A DNA stretch of 64,000 nucleotides from Flavobacterium hibernum (GTDB lineage Bacteria > Bacteroidota > Bacteroidia > Flavobacteriales > Flavobacteriaceae). Within the stretch, counting starts at the first letter, position 1. Each line of letters begins with the position of its first letter. Position numbers and translations under genes: made by a program. Below, one piece after another: positions 25,315 through 33,586 of the stretch. The stretch covers positions 405,356 to 469,355 of the forward strand of contig NZ_JPRK01000008.1 in the NCBI RefSeq assembly GCF_000832125.1, read 5' to 3'. The notes below the pieces were generated by a model. It saw nothing but the letters and a program-made list of their open reading frames with translations. It did not search any database and was not told where the DNA came from.

Positions 25315-26214
25315 ATGACAAAAATCACTATAAGGGAGACTCAAAACCCTACTATCCTAAAGTTCGAATTTGAAGATTTCATTACTCAGAACCAAAATTT
25401 TGAGTTCAAAAATATTGATGAAGCACAATCTTCGCCTTTAGCACAACAATTATTTTATCTTCCTTTTGTAAAAACAGTATATATTTCAGGAAACTTTATC
25501 GCTATCGAAAGATACAGTATTGTAGAATGGGATGATGTAAAAGATGCCGTTGCTGAACAAATTAGTTCATTTGTAGACAAAGGTGGCGTTATTATAAAAA
25601 TCGATGAGAATCAAGCCAAAAAACAGCCTATTACGGTTTATGGAGAAACAACTCCAAATCCTGCTGCTTTAAAGTTTGTTGTAAGCAGAATGTTAACCAG
25701 AAATGCAGTTGAATATAAAAATATAGACCAAACTGCATCTTCGCCATTGGCAAAAGAGTTATTCAAATTTCCTTATGTAAAAGAAGTTTTTATTGATGAA
25801 AATTATATTTCGGTAACTAAATATGATATCAACGACTGGAATGAAATCACATTAGAAGTTAGAACATTCATCAAACAATTTATCGAAAATGGTGGAACTG
25901 TTTTAGATGAGAGTTTAATTGAGGTTGCAACCAAAAATGATATTACTAAAGACGAAGCATTTGACAAATTAGATGTTACATCTCAACAAATCATTAATAT
26001 CCTGGAAGAATATGTAAAACCAGCAGTTGCGGCTGATGGTGGAAATATTGCTTTTGATTCTTATAATGAAGATGACAAAACTGTGAAAGTAATTTTGCAA
26101 GGTGCTTGTAGCGGATGTCCATCTTCTACTTTTACTTTAAAAAGCGGAATCGAAAATATGTTAAAAAGCATGTTGAATGATGAGGCAATTAAGGTAGAAG
26201 CAGTAAACGCATAA
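25315..26214 (+). CDS. NifU-family Fe-S carrier with duplicated Nfu N-terminal domain
   Basis: The 299-residue protein ends in a NifU domain with the cluster-binding CSGC (Cys265, Cys268), which carries or delivers [4Fe-4S] clusters in the cytosol. Before it there are two copies of the Nfu N-terminal domain (PF08712): residues ~1-95 (RETQNPTILKFEF, SSPLAQQLFYLPFVKTVYI) and ~108-200 (ETTPNPAALKFVV, SSPLAKELFKFPYVKEVFI), about 90 residues each. Usual Nfu proteins have one. An internal duplication is plain. A promoter-like box precedes it and a terminator follows. Confidence 0.92.
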   Translation: MTKITIRETQNPTILKFEFEDFITQNQNFEFKNIDEAQSSPLAQQLFYLPFVKTVYISGNFIAIERYSIVEWDDVKDAVAEQISSFVDKGGVIIKIDENQAKKQPITVYGETTPNPAALKFVVSRMLTRNAVEYKNIDQTASSPLAKELFKFPYVKEVFIDENYISVTKYDINDWNEITLEVRTFIKQFIENGGTVLDESLIEVATKNDITKDEAFDKLDVTSQQIINILEEYVKPAVAADGGNIAFDSYNEDDKTVKVILQGACSGCPSSTFTLKSGIENMLKSMLNDEAIKVEAVNA

Positions 26215-26231
26215 GGAAATTATCAAAATAG

Positions 26232-26264
26232 AAAAAAAGCGCCTCAGAAATGGGGCGCTTTTTT
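26232..26264 (+). terminator. Rho-independent terminator of the Nfu gene
   Basis: The stem arms AAAGCGCCTC and GGGGCGCTTT (one G-U pair), with loop AGAAAT, are followed by a T-run. It lies about 20 bases after the NifU-family stop. Confidence 0.88.
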
Positions 26265-26369
26265 CATTAACACATATATCACTAACAATCAGTAAAATAT
26301 TTAACAAATAACACAATAATTCTGTAAAAAAGTTTAATATTGTATTCTAAACTAATCAATAATAAAACT

Positions 26370-26780
26370 ATGGGATTATCTTCGTTTTTTAAGAATTTAT
26401 TTGGCACAGCCAAAGATTCTGCTACTGATTTGGCCAATCAAGCCGAAAGTACTTTTGAACACGCTAAAGAAGCTGCTGCTCCTTATATAGACAAAGCAGA
26501 AACTTTTGCAGAAGAAACGATTGCTAAAGCTAAAGAAGCTTCGGAGCCAATAATTGATAGCGCAACTCAATATGCTCATCAGGCAAAAGAAATTGTTAGT
26601 GAATATGTTGAAAAGGCCTCAGATTCTATAAGCGAGGTTATCGATTCTGTAAAAGAAAAAACTACCGAAGTGGTAAGTGAAACCAAAACAGCGGTTTCTG
26701 AAACTGTAACTGATGTTAGCGAAAAAACCGAAACTAAAACAGACGAAATTATCGATGAAGTTTCTGATAAGGAATCATAA
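26370..26780 (+). CDS. Small amphipathic helical protein, LEA/YtxH-like
   Basis: I start at ATG 26370; the frame also opens further upstream at a TTG. The 136-residue protein begins MGLSSFFKNLFGTAKDSATD and continues as a long helix of 11-residue-like repeats rich in Ala, Lys, Glu, Thr and Val (AKEAAAPYIDKAETFAEETI, VSETKTAVSETVTDVSEKT). This composition resembles LEA-type and YtxH stress proteins. There is no signal peptide, so a cytosolic location is expected. Compositional bias limits homology claims. It is upstream of mscS, an osmotic channel, which fits a stress theme, but this is inference. Confidence 0.7.
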   Translation: MGLSSFFKNLFGTAKDSATDLANQAESTFEHAKEAAAPYIDKAETFAEETIAKAKEASEPIIDSATQYAHQAKEIVSEYVEKASDSISEVIDSVKEKTTEVVSETKTAVSETVTDVSEKTETKTDEIIDEVSDKES

Positions 26781-26810
26781 ACTCATTTTTCGTATACAAA
26801 GAAATATCTT

Positions 26811-26818
26811 TATATTTG
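26811..26818 (+). promoter_or_regulatory. -7 box upstream of mscS
   Basis: TATATTTG matches TAnnTTTG and lies 49 bases before the mscS ATG; a hairpin with a T-run stands between the box and the start codon. No exact TTG at -33. Confidence 0.5.
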
Positions 26819-26830
26819 CATACTTAATAC

Positions 26831-26855
26831 ACCTTCTCTTTGAGAAGGTTTTTTT
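26831..26855 (+). terminator. Terminator-like hairpin in the mscS leader
   Basis: The 8-bp stem ACCTTCTC (26831-26838) and GAGAAGGT (26842-26849) with loop TTT is followed by T to 26855. It is 12 bases before the mscS ATG and 50 bases after the preceding gene's stop. It may end the LEA-like gene or act as an attenuator for mscS. Confidence 0.75.
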
Positions 26856-26867
26856 ATTCTAAAAAAT

Positions 26868-27680
26868 ATGAATCTTAATCCAGACCAAGTTAGCGGTTAC
26901 GTTACTAAATTTATTGACGTTTTAGTTGATTATTCCCCAAAATTAATCTCTGCATTTATAATTTTATTTGTTGGTATTTATGCTATCAGATTAATTAATA
27001 GAATTATTACCAAAGTAATGGTTCAAAGAAATTTAGACCCTACATTAACAAAATTCCTATCGGATATTTTAATCTGGGCACTGCGAATTTTATTGTTTGT
27101 AACCTTTATTTCAAAATTAGGAATCGAAACCTCGTCGTTTGTTGCCATTTTAGGAGCAATGGGTCTTGCGGTAGGTTTGTCATTACAAGGCTCACTTTCT
27201 AACTTTGCAGGAGGAATGCTAATTATCGTTTTTAAGCCTTTTAAAGTTGGCGATACGATAGAAGCACAAGGTGTTATTGCAACTGTAGTAGAAATTCAGA
27301 TTTTTGTTACCAAGATGCTTACCGGTAATAATCAAACGGTATTTATTCCTAACGGAGCTTTGTCTAACGGAACAATTATTAATTATTCCATGCAGGGAGA
27401 AAGAAGAGCTGATTTGACTTTTTCAATTTCTTATGACTCTGATATTAAAAAGGCAAAAGATATCTTATTAGATGTTTTAAACAAAAACCCAAAAGTACTT
27501 AAAAAACCTGCACCTGAGGTTTTTGTAAAAAACTTATCGGCTAGTTCTATAGACTTTGCTGTTCGCCCTTGGGCAAAAAATGTTAACTATGGAGCTGTTT
27601 TTGCAGAAACTTTAGAAAACTGTAAAACGGCATTAGATGAGGCTGGAATTTCCATCCAGCCGTATACAATTCAAAAATAA
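26868..27680 (+). CDS. Small-conductance mechanosensitive channel (MscS family)
   Basis: A 270-residue inner-membrane channel that opens under membrane tension to release osmolytes. The layout is typical of compact MscS: an N-terminal helix pair (~15-80), the pore helix TM3 with AILGAMGLAVGLSLQGSLSNFAGG (Gly/Ala pattern) and the C-terminal beta and alpha/beta domain (~130-265) beginning FKPFKVGDTIEAQG. It is preceded by a -7 box and a hairpin, and is convergent with tsaB 10 bases away; an AT-rich inverted repeat covers both stops. The neighbouring helical protein may share an osmotic role, but this is not shown. Confidence 0.93.
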   Translation: MNLNPDQVSGYVTKFIDVLVDYSPKLISAFIILFVGIYAIRLINRIITKVMVQRNLDPTLTKFLSDILIWALRILLFVTFISKLGIETSSFVAILGAMGLAVGLSLQGSLSNFAGGMLIIVFKPFKVGDTIEAQGVIATVVEIQIFVTKMLTGNNQTVFIPNGALSNGTIINYSMQGERRADLTFSISYDSDIKKAKDILLDVLNKNPKVLKKPAPEVFVKNLSASSIDFAVRPWAKNVNYGAVFAETLENCKTALDEAGISIQPYTIQK

Positions 27681-27698
27681 TAAGGTTTTATTATTTTT
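27673..27698. terminator. Shared bidirectional terminator spanning the mscS and tsaB stops
   Basis: An 11-bp AT-only inverted repeat (27673-27683 with 27688-27698, AAAAATAATAA arm) with loop GGTT includes both stop codons and is followed by T on the plus strand. It lies between convergent genes only 10 bases apart. Confidence 0.55.
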
Positions 27699-28362
27699 TT
27701 GATGGAGGAGCCATCATAAAATCTTTTAAATAATAAGGTTCAAAATAAGCGACATCTACGGTGTCGCTTTTTTGATATTTATCGTAACTAATTTTGCTCA
27801 TTGCAGAAGCCGTAGGATATTTGACATCTTCTAAAAACACAAAATTAGATTTTGTTAAAACTGGCTTGCATTTATCAGCACAATCTCCTACAAAGTAAAT
27901 TGGCTCTGTATAAGCTGCAAATGAATCTTCTGTTATAACTTCGGCCTGAATGGCTCTTTCTACTTCTAAATCAGCATTAAACACTTCACTGTATACTTCC
28001 ATTCTTCTTGCGTCCAGCATCGGAATGATTTTTCCATCAGTTACATTGGCTTGCGAAGCTAAAGTCTGCAAAGTGTCTATTGCAATTAATGGAATATTTA
28101 ATGCAAAACACAATCCTTTTGCTGACGAAACCCCTATTCTTAAACCTGTATAAGAACCTGGCCCTTGACTAACGGCTACAGCCGCCAAATCCTGAACCGT
28201 AATTCCAGCTTCGGCAATTACTTCTTCAATAAAGACATGTAATTTTTCGGCGTGCGAATAACCTTCTTCGGCAATTTCTTTACATATAATAGTTTCGCCA
28301 TTTTTAGCAATGGATACTGAACAATTTTTTGTGGCTGTTTCTATATTTAGAATAAATGACAA
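27691..28362 (-). CDS. tsaB: tRNA threonylcarbamoyladenosine biosynthesis protein TsaB
   Basis: TsaB is the ASKHA-fold partner of TsaD in the complex that adds threonylcarbamoyl to A37 of ANN-decoding tRNAs. The 223-residue protein begins with the typical ILNIETATKNCSVSIAKNGE (GTP/ATP-fold loop) and contains GPGSYTGLRIGVSSAKGL and MLDARRMEVY, the strongest family signatures. It lacks the metal-binding histidines of TsaD, as expected. It lies 35 bases downstream of the last gene of the export operon on the same strand, so it could be read from that transcript, and is convergent with mscS. Confidence 0.94.
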   Translation of the reverse strand: MSFILNIETATKNCSVSIAKNGETIICKEIAEEGYSHAEKLHVFIEEVIAEAGITVQDLAAVAVSQGPGSYTGLRIGVSSAKGLCFALNIPLIAIDTLQTLASQANVTDGKIIPMLDARRMEVYSEVFNADLEVERAIQAEVITEDSFAAYTEPIYFVGDCADKCKPVLTKSNFVFLEDVKYPTASAMSKISYDKYQKSDTVDVAYFEPYYLKDFMMAPPSKK

Positions 28363-28397
28363 AGTATTTTTAATTTTAAAATTGATATTAATGCAAA

Positions 28398-29690
28398 TTA
28401 TTTCTTAGGAGCATCGGCTTTTTTAAGCTTTACTTTATCGCCAGAATTTAAATCTTTAGAAACTGTTGTATAAGGTCCGGTAATTACAACATCGCCAGGT
28501 TTTAATCCTGTTAATACTTCAATATTAGTATCGTCCTGAATTCCGGTTTTAATAATTCTGATTTTGGCTTTATCACCAACTTTTACAAAAACACATTCAA
28601 ACTTTTTATCGCTTTTTGGCGCTACTTTTTTGTCTTCGCTTGGATCTTCAACTTTAAAATCTTTTACTGCGGTTGTATCTGATTTTACTACAACAGAACT
28701 AATTGGCACTGCCAAAACATTGCTTTTAGTTTTTGTAATAATATCTACTGTTGCCGTCATTCCGGGTCTAAAAGGCGAATACGTACTTGGCTGACCTTCT
28801 AATAAATCTTGATATGATTCTTTTAGAATACGAACTTTAACTTTAAAATTGGTTACCTGATCTGATGTTAATGTTGAGCTCGCCGAATTAGAAATACTGG
28901 TTACAACACCTTTAAATTTCTTTTTTAAATAAGCATCAACTTCTACATTTGCTTCGTCTCCAATTTTTACTTTAACAATGTCGTTTTCATTTACGTCAAC
29001 TTCAACTTCCATATTGTTTAAGTTCGCTACTCTCAAAAGCTCTGTTCCTGCCATTTGTTGCGTTCCTAAAACACGTTCTCCTAATTCGACATTTAGAACA
29101 GAAATTGTTCCATCTGCAGGAGCATAAATTAAGGTACGTCCTAAATTATCTCTGGCTTCTGTAACAGATGCAGTTGCGCTTTGAACGTTGTAATAAGAAT
29201 TTTGTTTTGTCGCTTTTGCCACTTCATAAGACGAAACTGCTTTATCCCAGTCTGATTTTGAAATTACACCTTTATCGTAAAGTGTTTTGTTACGCTCATA
29301 ATTTGCTTTCGCTTCTTTATAACTAGCTTCAGATTGTGTTAAACCTGCTTTAGTTCCAGATAAATTGGCCATAGACCTATCTAATCCTGAAGTATATAAA
29401 TCGGGGTTTATTTTTACTAATAAATCTCCTTTTTTAACAACCTGACCTTCTTTTACATTTAAAGCGATTATTTCACCCGAAACCATTGACGAAAGTTTCA
29501 CTTCGATTTCCGGTTGAATTTTTCCGGTTGCCGAAACGGTTTCAACAATTGTTGATGCTACTACTTTTGATATCTCTACTTCTTTTCCTTCATCCTTATT
29601 TCCTATTACTCCTGCTTTCGAAAGACCAATTAAAGTGGCAATAATAACTATCGCACCACCTAATAAGAAATAAACTGTTTTTTTTGACAT
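28398..29690 (-). CDS. MacA/RND-type periplasmic adaptor (second adaptor)
   Basis: A 430-residue membrane-fusion protein with an N-terminal signal anchor (VYFLLGGAIVIIATLIGLSKAG). Its lipoyl-like halves (VSATGKIQPEIEVKLSSMVSGEI and RTLIYAPADGTISVLNVELGE) flank a coiled-coil hairpin (~100-180), followed by a beta-barrel and membrane-proximal domain (FRPGMTATVDI). It bridges an inner-membrane permease and TolC. It lies 6 bases after the TolC gene and is the last of six export genes; the other adaptor at 31164 is shorter (371 aa). Two adaptors in one operon may act as hetero-partners. Confidence 0.88.
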   Translation of the reverse strand: MSKKTVYFLLGGAIVIIATLIGLSKAGVIGNKDEGKEVEISKVVASTIVETVSATGKIQPEIEVKLSSMVSGEIIALNVKEGQVVKKGDLLVKINPDLYTSGLDRSMANLSGTKAGLTQSEASYKEAKANYERNKTLYDKGVISKSDWDKAVSSYEVAKATKQNSYYNVQSATASVTEARDNLGRTLIYAPADGTISVLNVELGERVLGTQQMAGTELLRVANLNNMEVEVDVNENDIVKVKIGDEANVEVDAYLKKKFKGVVTSISNSASSTLTSDQVTNFKVKVRILKESYQDLLEGQPSTYSPFRPGMTATVDIITKTKSNVLAVPISSVVVKSDTTAVKDFKVEDPSEDKKVAPKSDKKFECVFVKVGDKAKIRIIKTGIQDDTNIEVLTGLKPGDVVITGPYTTVSKDLNSGDKVKLKKADAPKK

Positions 29691-29696
29691 AATAAA

Positions 29697-31082
29697 TTAT
29701 TTTGTAATAATTGGGACAATTGGAATTCCAAAATAGAATTCAAGTATTTTTATTTTAAACATATAATCGTACTTTGTTCTGATAACATCAGACTGTGCAT
29801 TGGTTAACAATGTCTGTGCTTGTGTAAAATCAAATGAATTCATCAAACCAACATCGTACTTTTCTTTAGCATAATTATAAGCTTGCTGTCTTGCCTCTAA
29901 AGTTACTGTCGACGATTCGTGAGCATTTAACGCCCCTTTTGCATCTGTAAAAGCAGTATAAACGTTACGTTGCAAATCTAAACTTTTTTGTTCTAAATCT
30001 ATTTTAGATTTCTCTAAACTTACTTTATTACGCTCTACATTATTTCTTGCAGAAAATCCGTTGAAAATTGGCACATTTAATTGCAAACCAAAATTATGTC
30101 CTTTGTTATCACTAAACTGATCTAAAACCGAATGTGGCGCTGCATAAATTGGATTTCCGGCACCATCTGTCCCAACAAGTCTATCGCTATAACTGGCACT
30201 TGTACTAAAAGCATAAAAACCTCTAAGTGTTGGCTGATAAGCTCCTTTTGCAATAGAAACATTTTTCTCTGCAATTTCAAGATTTGTTTGTGCTAATTTT
30301 AATTCAGTTCTAATATCTTTAGCTTTATTATAAATATCTGTTGGAGTTTGTGCCAGGATATTATTTTCGTCTTTTGCATTGGTATCATCTACAACATCAA
30401 AATCTGTAAATTCTTTTAATTGTAAAAGCTGAGCCAAACTTAATTTAGAAATCAATAAACTATTTTCTGCAACAATAATTGCTTGTTGATCTGTTGCAGC
30501 TGTAGCTTTTAGATCGTACAAATCTCCACGCGGAATTGTTCCGGCACTTACCATTTCTTCAGAACGAGCCAAACGTTTTTGATCGATAGCCAATTGTTCT
30601 TTTTTTACTTTTAAATTTTCTTTGTTAAAAAGAATTTCCAAAAACGCATTCGCAACATTAAGCGAAATATCTTCCTGCATTTTTAAAAGTTGATAATGTG
30701 ATGCAATAATAGAAAGTTTTGCTCTTCTATAAGCATTTTGATTTTGCAAACCTTTGTAAATATCAACTCCTGCATTAACTCCTAATGATGAGTATTGTGT
30801 CGTTTGAGTTGTAGCAATATTGGTAACGGGGTTAACGTTCAAACCAATATTCCACGAGTGTGAAGCATTTCCGTTTACCGTTGGAAGATAACTACCCAAT
30901 GCGCCTTTTTTATCAATATCAGCACTTCTTACGTCTAATTCTGAAAGTTTTACTTTAATATTATTTTCTAATGCATATCGAACACATTCCTCTAATGTCC
31001 ATTGTTTTGATTGTGCCTGAGTTGATAAACCAAAACCAAACAACATGGCAAAAACAAGACTATTATATCTATTTATTTTCAT
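29697..31082 (-). CDS. TolC-family outer-membrane efflux protein
   Basis: I start at ATG 31082, which gives a signal peptide (MKINRYNSLVFAMLFGFGLSTQAQ); the upstream TTG adds only a hydrophilic leader. The 461-residue protein shows the two TolC repeats with long helices (EECVRYALENNIKVKLSELDVRS, ...KYDVGLMNSFDFTQAQTLL). TolC trimers form the outer-membrane tunnel of tripartite efflux. It stands between the two adaptors in the export operon. Confidence 0.92.
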   Translation of the reverse strand: MKINRYNSLVFAMLFGFGLSTQAQSKQWTLEECVRYALENNIKVKLSELDVRSADIDKKGALGSYLPTVNGNASHSWNIGLNVNPVTNIATTQTTQYSSLGVNAGVDIYKGLQNQNAYRRAKLSIIASHYQLLKMQEDISLNVANAFLEILFNKENLKVKKEQLAIDQKRLARSEEMVSAGTIPRGDLYDLKATAATDQQAIIVAENSLLISKLSLAQLLQLKEFTDFDVVDDTNAKDENNILAQTPTDIYNKAKDIRTELKLAQTNLEIAEKNVSIAKGAYQPTLRGFYAFSTSASYSDRLVGTDGAGNPIYAAPHSVLDQFSDNKGHNFGLQLNVPIFNGFSARNNVERNKVSLEKSKIDLEQKSLDLQRNVYTAFTDAKGALNAHESSTVTLEARQQAYNYAKEKYDVGLMNSFDFTQAQTLLTNAQSDVIRTKYDYMFKIKILEFYFGIPIVPIITK

Positions 31083-31163
31083 ATATTTTGAATGAAAGCA
31101 TAGCAAAAAAACTACGCAAATTTAACTTTTTTTAAAACCCAAAAACTCCCTTATACGTTCAAA

Positions 31164-32279
31164 TTATTTCTTTACTTCTTCGGTAATTAACCCCTGATTC
31201 CAGATTTTAATTTTGTCCGTAGCTTTAATTCCGCTTTTAACCTGAACATAAATTCCGTCACTAACACCTAAAACTAAATCTCTTTTTTCAAATTTTTGAG
31301 GAGTAGTTTCGATCTCAACATATGGTTTTTGTGTTTTTTTATCAAATTGCACTAACGATTCTTTGATAGCTAAAACTTTATCTGCTTTTTCTAAAATAAT
31401 GGAAGCATTTGCACTTAAACCAGCTCTAATAAAAGTTTCGTCTCTATTTTGTAAAGCAGCTTTAATTTCAAATTGAATTGCACCATTTTCTACTACACCT
31501 TTTGGTGCAATATCTGTTAGAACAGCTTCAAATTTTTTGTTTTCGATAGCTCCAATTGTAATTTCGATTGGCATCTGAACTTTAATTTTCCCTACTTCAG
31601 ATTCATCAATTTTTCCAATAAAAATCATTCTTCCAACATCGGCAACGCTGGCAATTGTAGTTCCTTCATTAAAGTTATTACTTTCGATAACCTGATTTCC
31701 AACTTTTACAGGAACTGCCAAAACCATTCCATTTACTGTAGAACGAATTAAAGTGTTTGCATAACTACCTAATGATGTTGTTGTTCCGGTTTTTACAATG
31801 TCTAAACTTTGTTTAGCAGCTACATAATTTTGTTTCGCTTGTTTGTAAGCCAATTGTGCTGCGTCAAAATCATTAGCAGAAATTACATCTTTATCAAACA
31901 ATGTTTTTTGTCTTTGATAAATTTTTTCCTGATTGTCTAAAGCAATTTTAGCAGTCTGAACTTGATTTTGAGTACTACTTACATTTGATACGTTTGCTAC
32001 AACTCTAATTTTAGCAATCATATCTCCGGCTTTAATTTTTTGTCCTGCTTTGATATACACTTCTTCAATAATACCCGAAATATTTGGTTTGATTAGAACC
32101 TCTTCATCAGGCTGAATGTTACCGGTTGCAATTGTGTTTTTTACGATCGTTTTAATCTCTGCTTTTTCCGTTTTGAATATTATTGGAGATTCTTGATTCT
32201 TCGCGTACAAATAGTAAAGTGCGCCAAAGAAAACTATAGCAATAAAGATTAAAATGGTTACGGTTACTCCTTTTTTCAT
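31164..32279 (-). CDS. MacA/RND-type periplasmic adaptor (first adaptor)
   Basis: A 371-residue membrane-fusion protein: anchor (VTVTILIFIAIVFFGALYYL), lipoyl halves (TIATGNIQPDEEVLIKPNISGII; RSTVNGMVLAVPVKVGNQV), a coiled-coil hairpin with repeats of Gln/Lys, and the C-terminal beta-barrel (FIRAGLSANASIILE). It lies 39 bases after the permease gene and before TolC. Its order next to the two permeases suggests it is the adaptor for the MacB-type pair. Confidence 0.9.
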   Translation of the reverse strand: MKKGVTVTILIFIAIVFFGALYYLYAKNQESPIIFKTEKAEIKTIVKNTIATGNIQPDEEVLIKPNISGIIEEVYIKAGQKIKAGDMIAKIRVVANVSNVSSTQNQVQTAKIALDNQEKIYQRQKTLFDKDVISANDFDAAQLAYKQAKQNYVAAKQSLDIVKTGTTTSLGSYANTLIRSTVNGMVLAVPVKVGNQVIESNNFNEGTTIASVADVGRMIFIGKIDESEVGKIKVQMPIEITIGAIENKKFEAVLTDIAPKGVVENGAIQFEIKAALQNRDETFIRAGLSANASIILEKADKVLAIKESLVQFDKKTQKPYVEIETTPQKFEKRDLVLGVSDGIYVQVKSGIKATDKIKIWNQGLITEEVKK

Positions 32280-32318
32280 TGTGTTTTTGGTTTAATCGAT
32301 TATATTTTGATTGATAAT

Positions 32319-33584
32319 TTATTCACTTCGTAAAGCATCTACGGGCTTTACATTAATTGCGGTTTGAGCGGGAATGAATCCTGCCAATAAACCTGATCCT
32401 ACTAATATTAATAAAGCAACAAATACTACTCCTAAATCTACGCTTGGATTTGCAAACATGGTGTTGCTATCTGCCGGCATCGATGCTAGTATCATATTTA
32501 AAATGGCAATAATTCCTGTGGCGACTGCAATACCAAACATTCCTGAAATAATGGTCAAGAATATTGACTCTGATAATATTTGTCCGCGTATTGCTGCCGG
32601 AGTTGCTCCTAATGCTCTACGAATTCCTATTTCTTTGGTACGTTCTTTCACTACAATAAGCATGATATTCGAAATACCAATTACTCCCGAAATTAAAACT
32701 AAACTTCCCACAAAATAAGCAATAACTTGTAAGATATTAAACAAACTTTGTACTTTATTGAATTGTTCATACAAATCAAAATTCCCAACTGCTCTGTCAT
32801 CGGCAGGATTTACAGAATGTAAAGCTTTTATTAACTCTAATATTTTGGGTTTTAGGTCCGTAATAGAAACTTCGTCTCTCGCCGTAAGTGCCATCCAACC
32901 TACTTTATCTCCATAATTAAATGCTTGCTGAAAAGTAGTAAAAGGCACAAAAATATTTTTTTGTTCTTGTTCTGCATTTCCACCTTGTTGTTTCGATTTG
33001 TAGACGCCAACAACCATAAAGTTAATACCATTAATTTTTACATATGTCCCAACCGCATCCTCTTCTTTACCATACAGCTCCGTAATAACTCCTTTTCCAA
33101 TCACTGCCACTTTTCGTCTCTCAAGAATATCTTGTTGATTTACAAAACGTCCTTTTATAATATCCATTGGCTGTTGTTTTATCAACTCCGGATAATCTCC
33201 ATAAATCGTAAAAGCAGCTGTTTTTGTACCACGAACTACGTTATTTGATCCGTTAAAATCTCCTAATTGATTCCTTGGTGATACATATAATAAATCTGGC
33301 AATGCAGCTTTTAAAGCAGCAACATCACTATTTCTAAAATCGTAACGACGGGTTTTAGGTAATCCTTTGTAGGCTTTAGAAGTAGTTTGACTCCACATAA
33401 ACATGGTGTTTGTAGCAATTCCGTCAAACCCCTTTTTTACACCGTTCTCCAACCCTTTTCCTGCTGCTAGTAATATTACAAGAATAAATATACCCCAAAA
33501 TACTCCAAATGCAGTTAGCACGGTTCTAAAAACGTTAGCTGTTAAAGCCTGTAAAATTTCATCCCAATTATCTTTCTTAAACAT
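32319..33584 (-). CDS. MacB-type ABC transporter permease (second permease)
   Basis: A 421-residue permease with the MacB layout: one N-terminal membrane helix (~15-40), a large periplasmic domain (~45-285; the MacB_PCD region), and three C-terminal helices with the FtsX/MacB motif VVKERTKEIGIRRALGATP. It begins two bases after the upstream permease gene's stop. The two permeases are similar over their length and likely form a heterodimer served by the one ATPase. Substrates of such MacAB-like systems range from peptides and siderophores to lipoproteins; none can be chosen here. Confidence 0.9.
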   Translation of the reverse strand: MFKKDNWDEILQALTANVFRTVLTAFGVFWGIFILVILLAAGKGLENGVKKGFDGIATNTMFMWSQTTSKAYKGLPKTRRYDFRNSDVAALKAALPDLLYVSPRNQLGDFNGSNNVVRGTKTAAFTIYGDYPELIKQQPMDIIKGRFVNQQDILERRKVAVIGKGVITELYGKEEDAVGTYVKINGINFMVVGVYKSKQQGGNAEQEQKNIFVPFTTFQQAFNYGDKVGWMALTARDEVSITDLKPKILELIKALHSVNPADDRAVGNFDLYEQFNKVQSLFNILQVIAYFVGSLVLISGVIGISNIMLIVVKERTKEIGIRRALGATPAAIRGQILSESIFLTIISGMFGIAVATGIIAILNMILASMPADSNTMFANPSVDLGVVFVALLILVGSGLLAGFIPAQTAINVKPVDALRSE

Positions 33585-33586
33585 AA

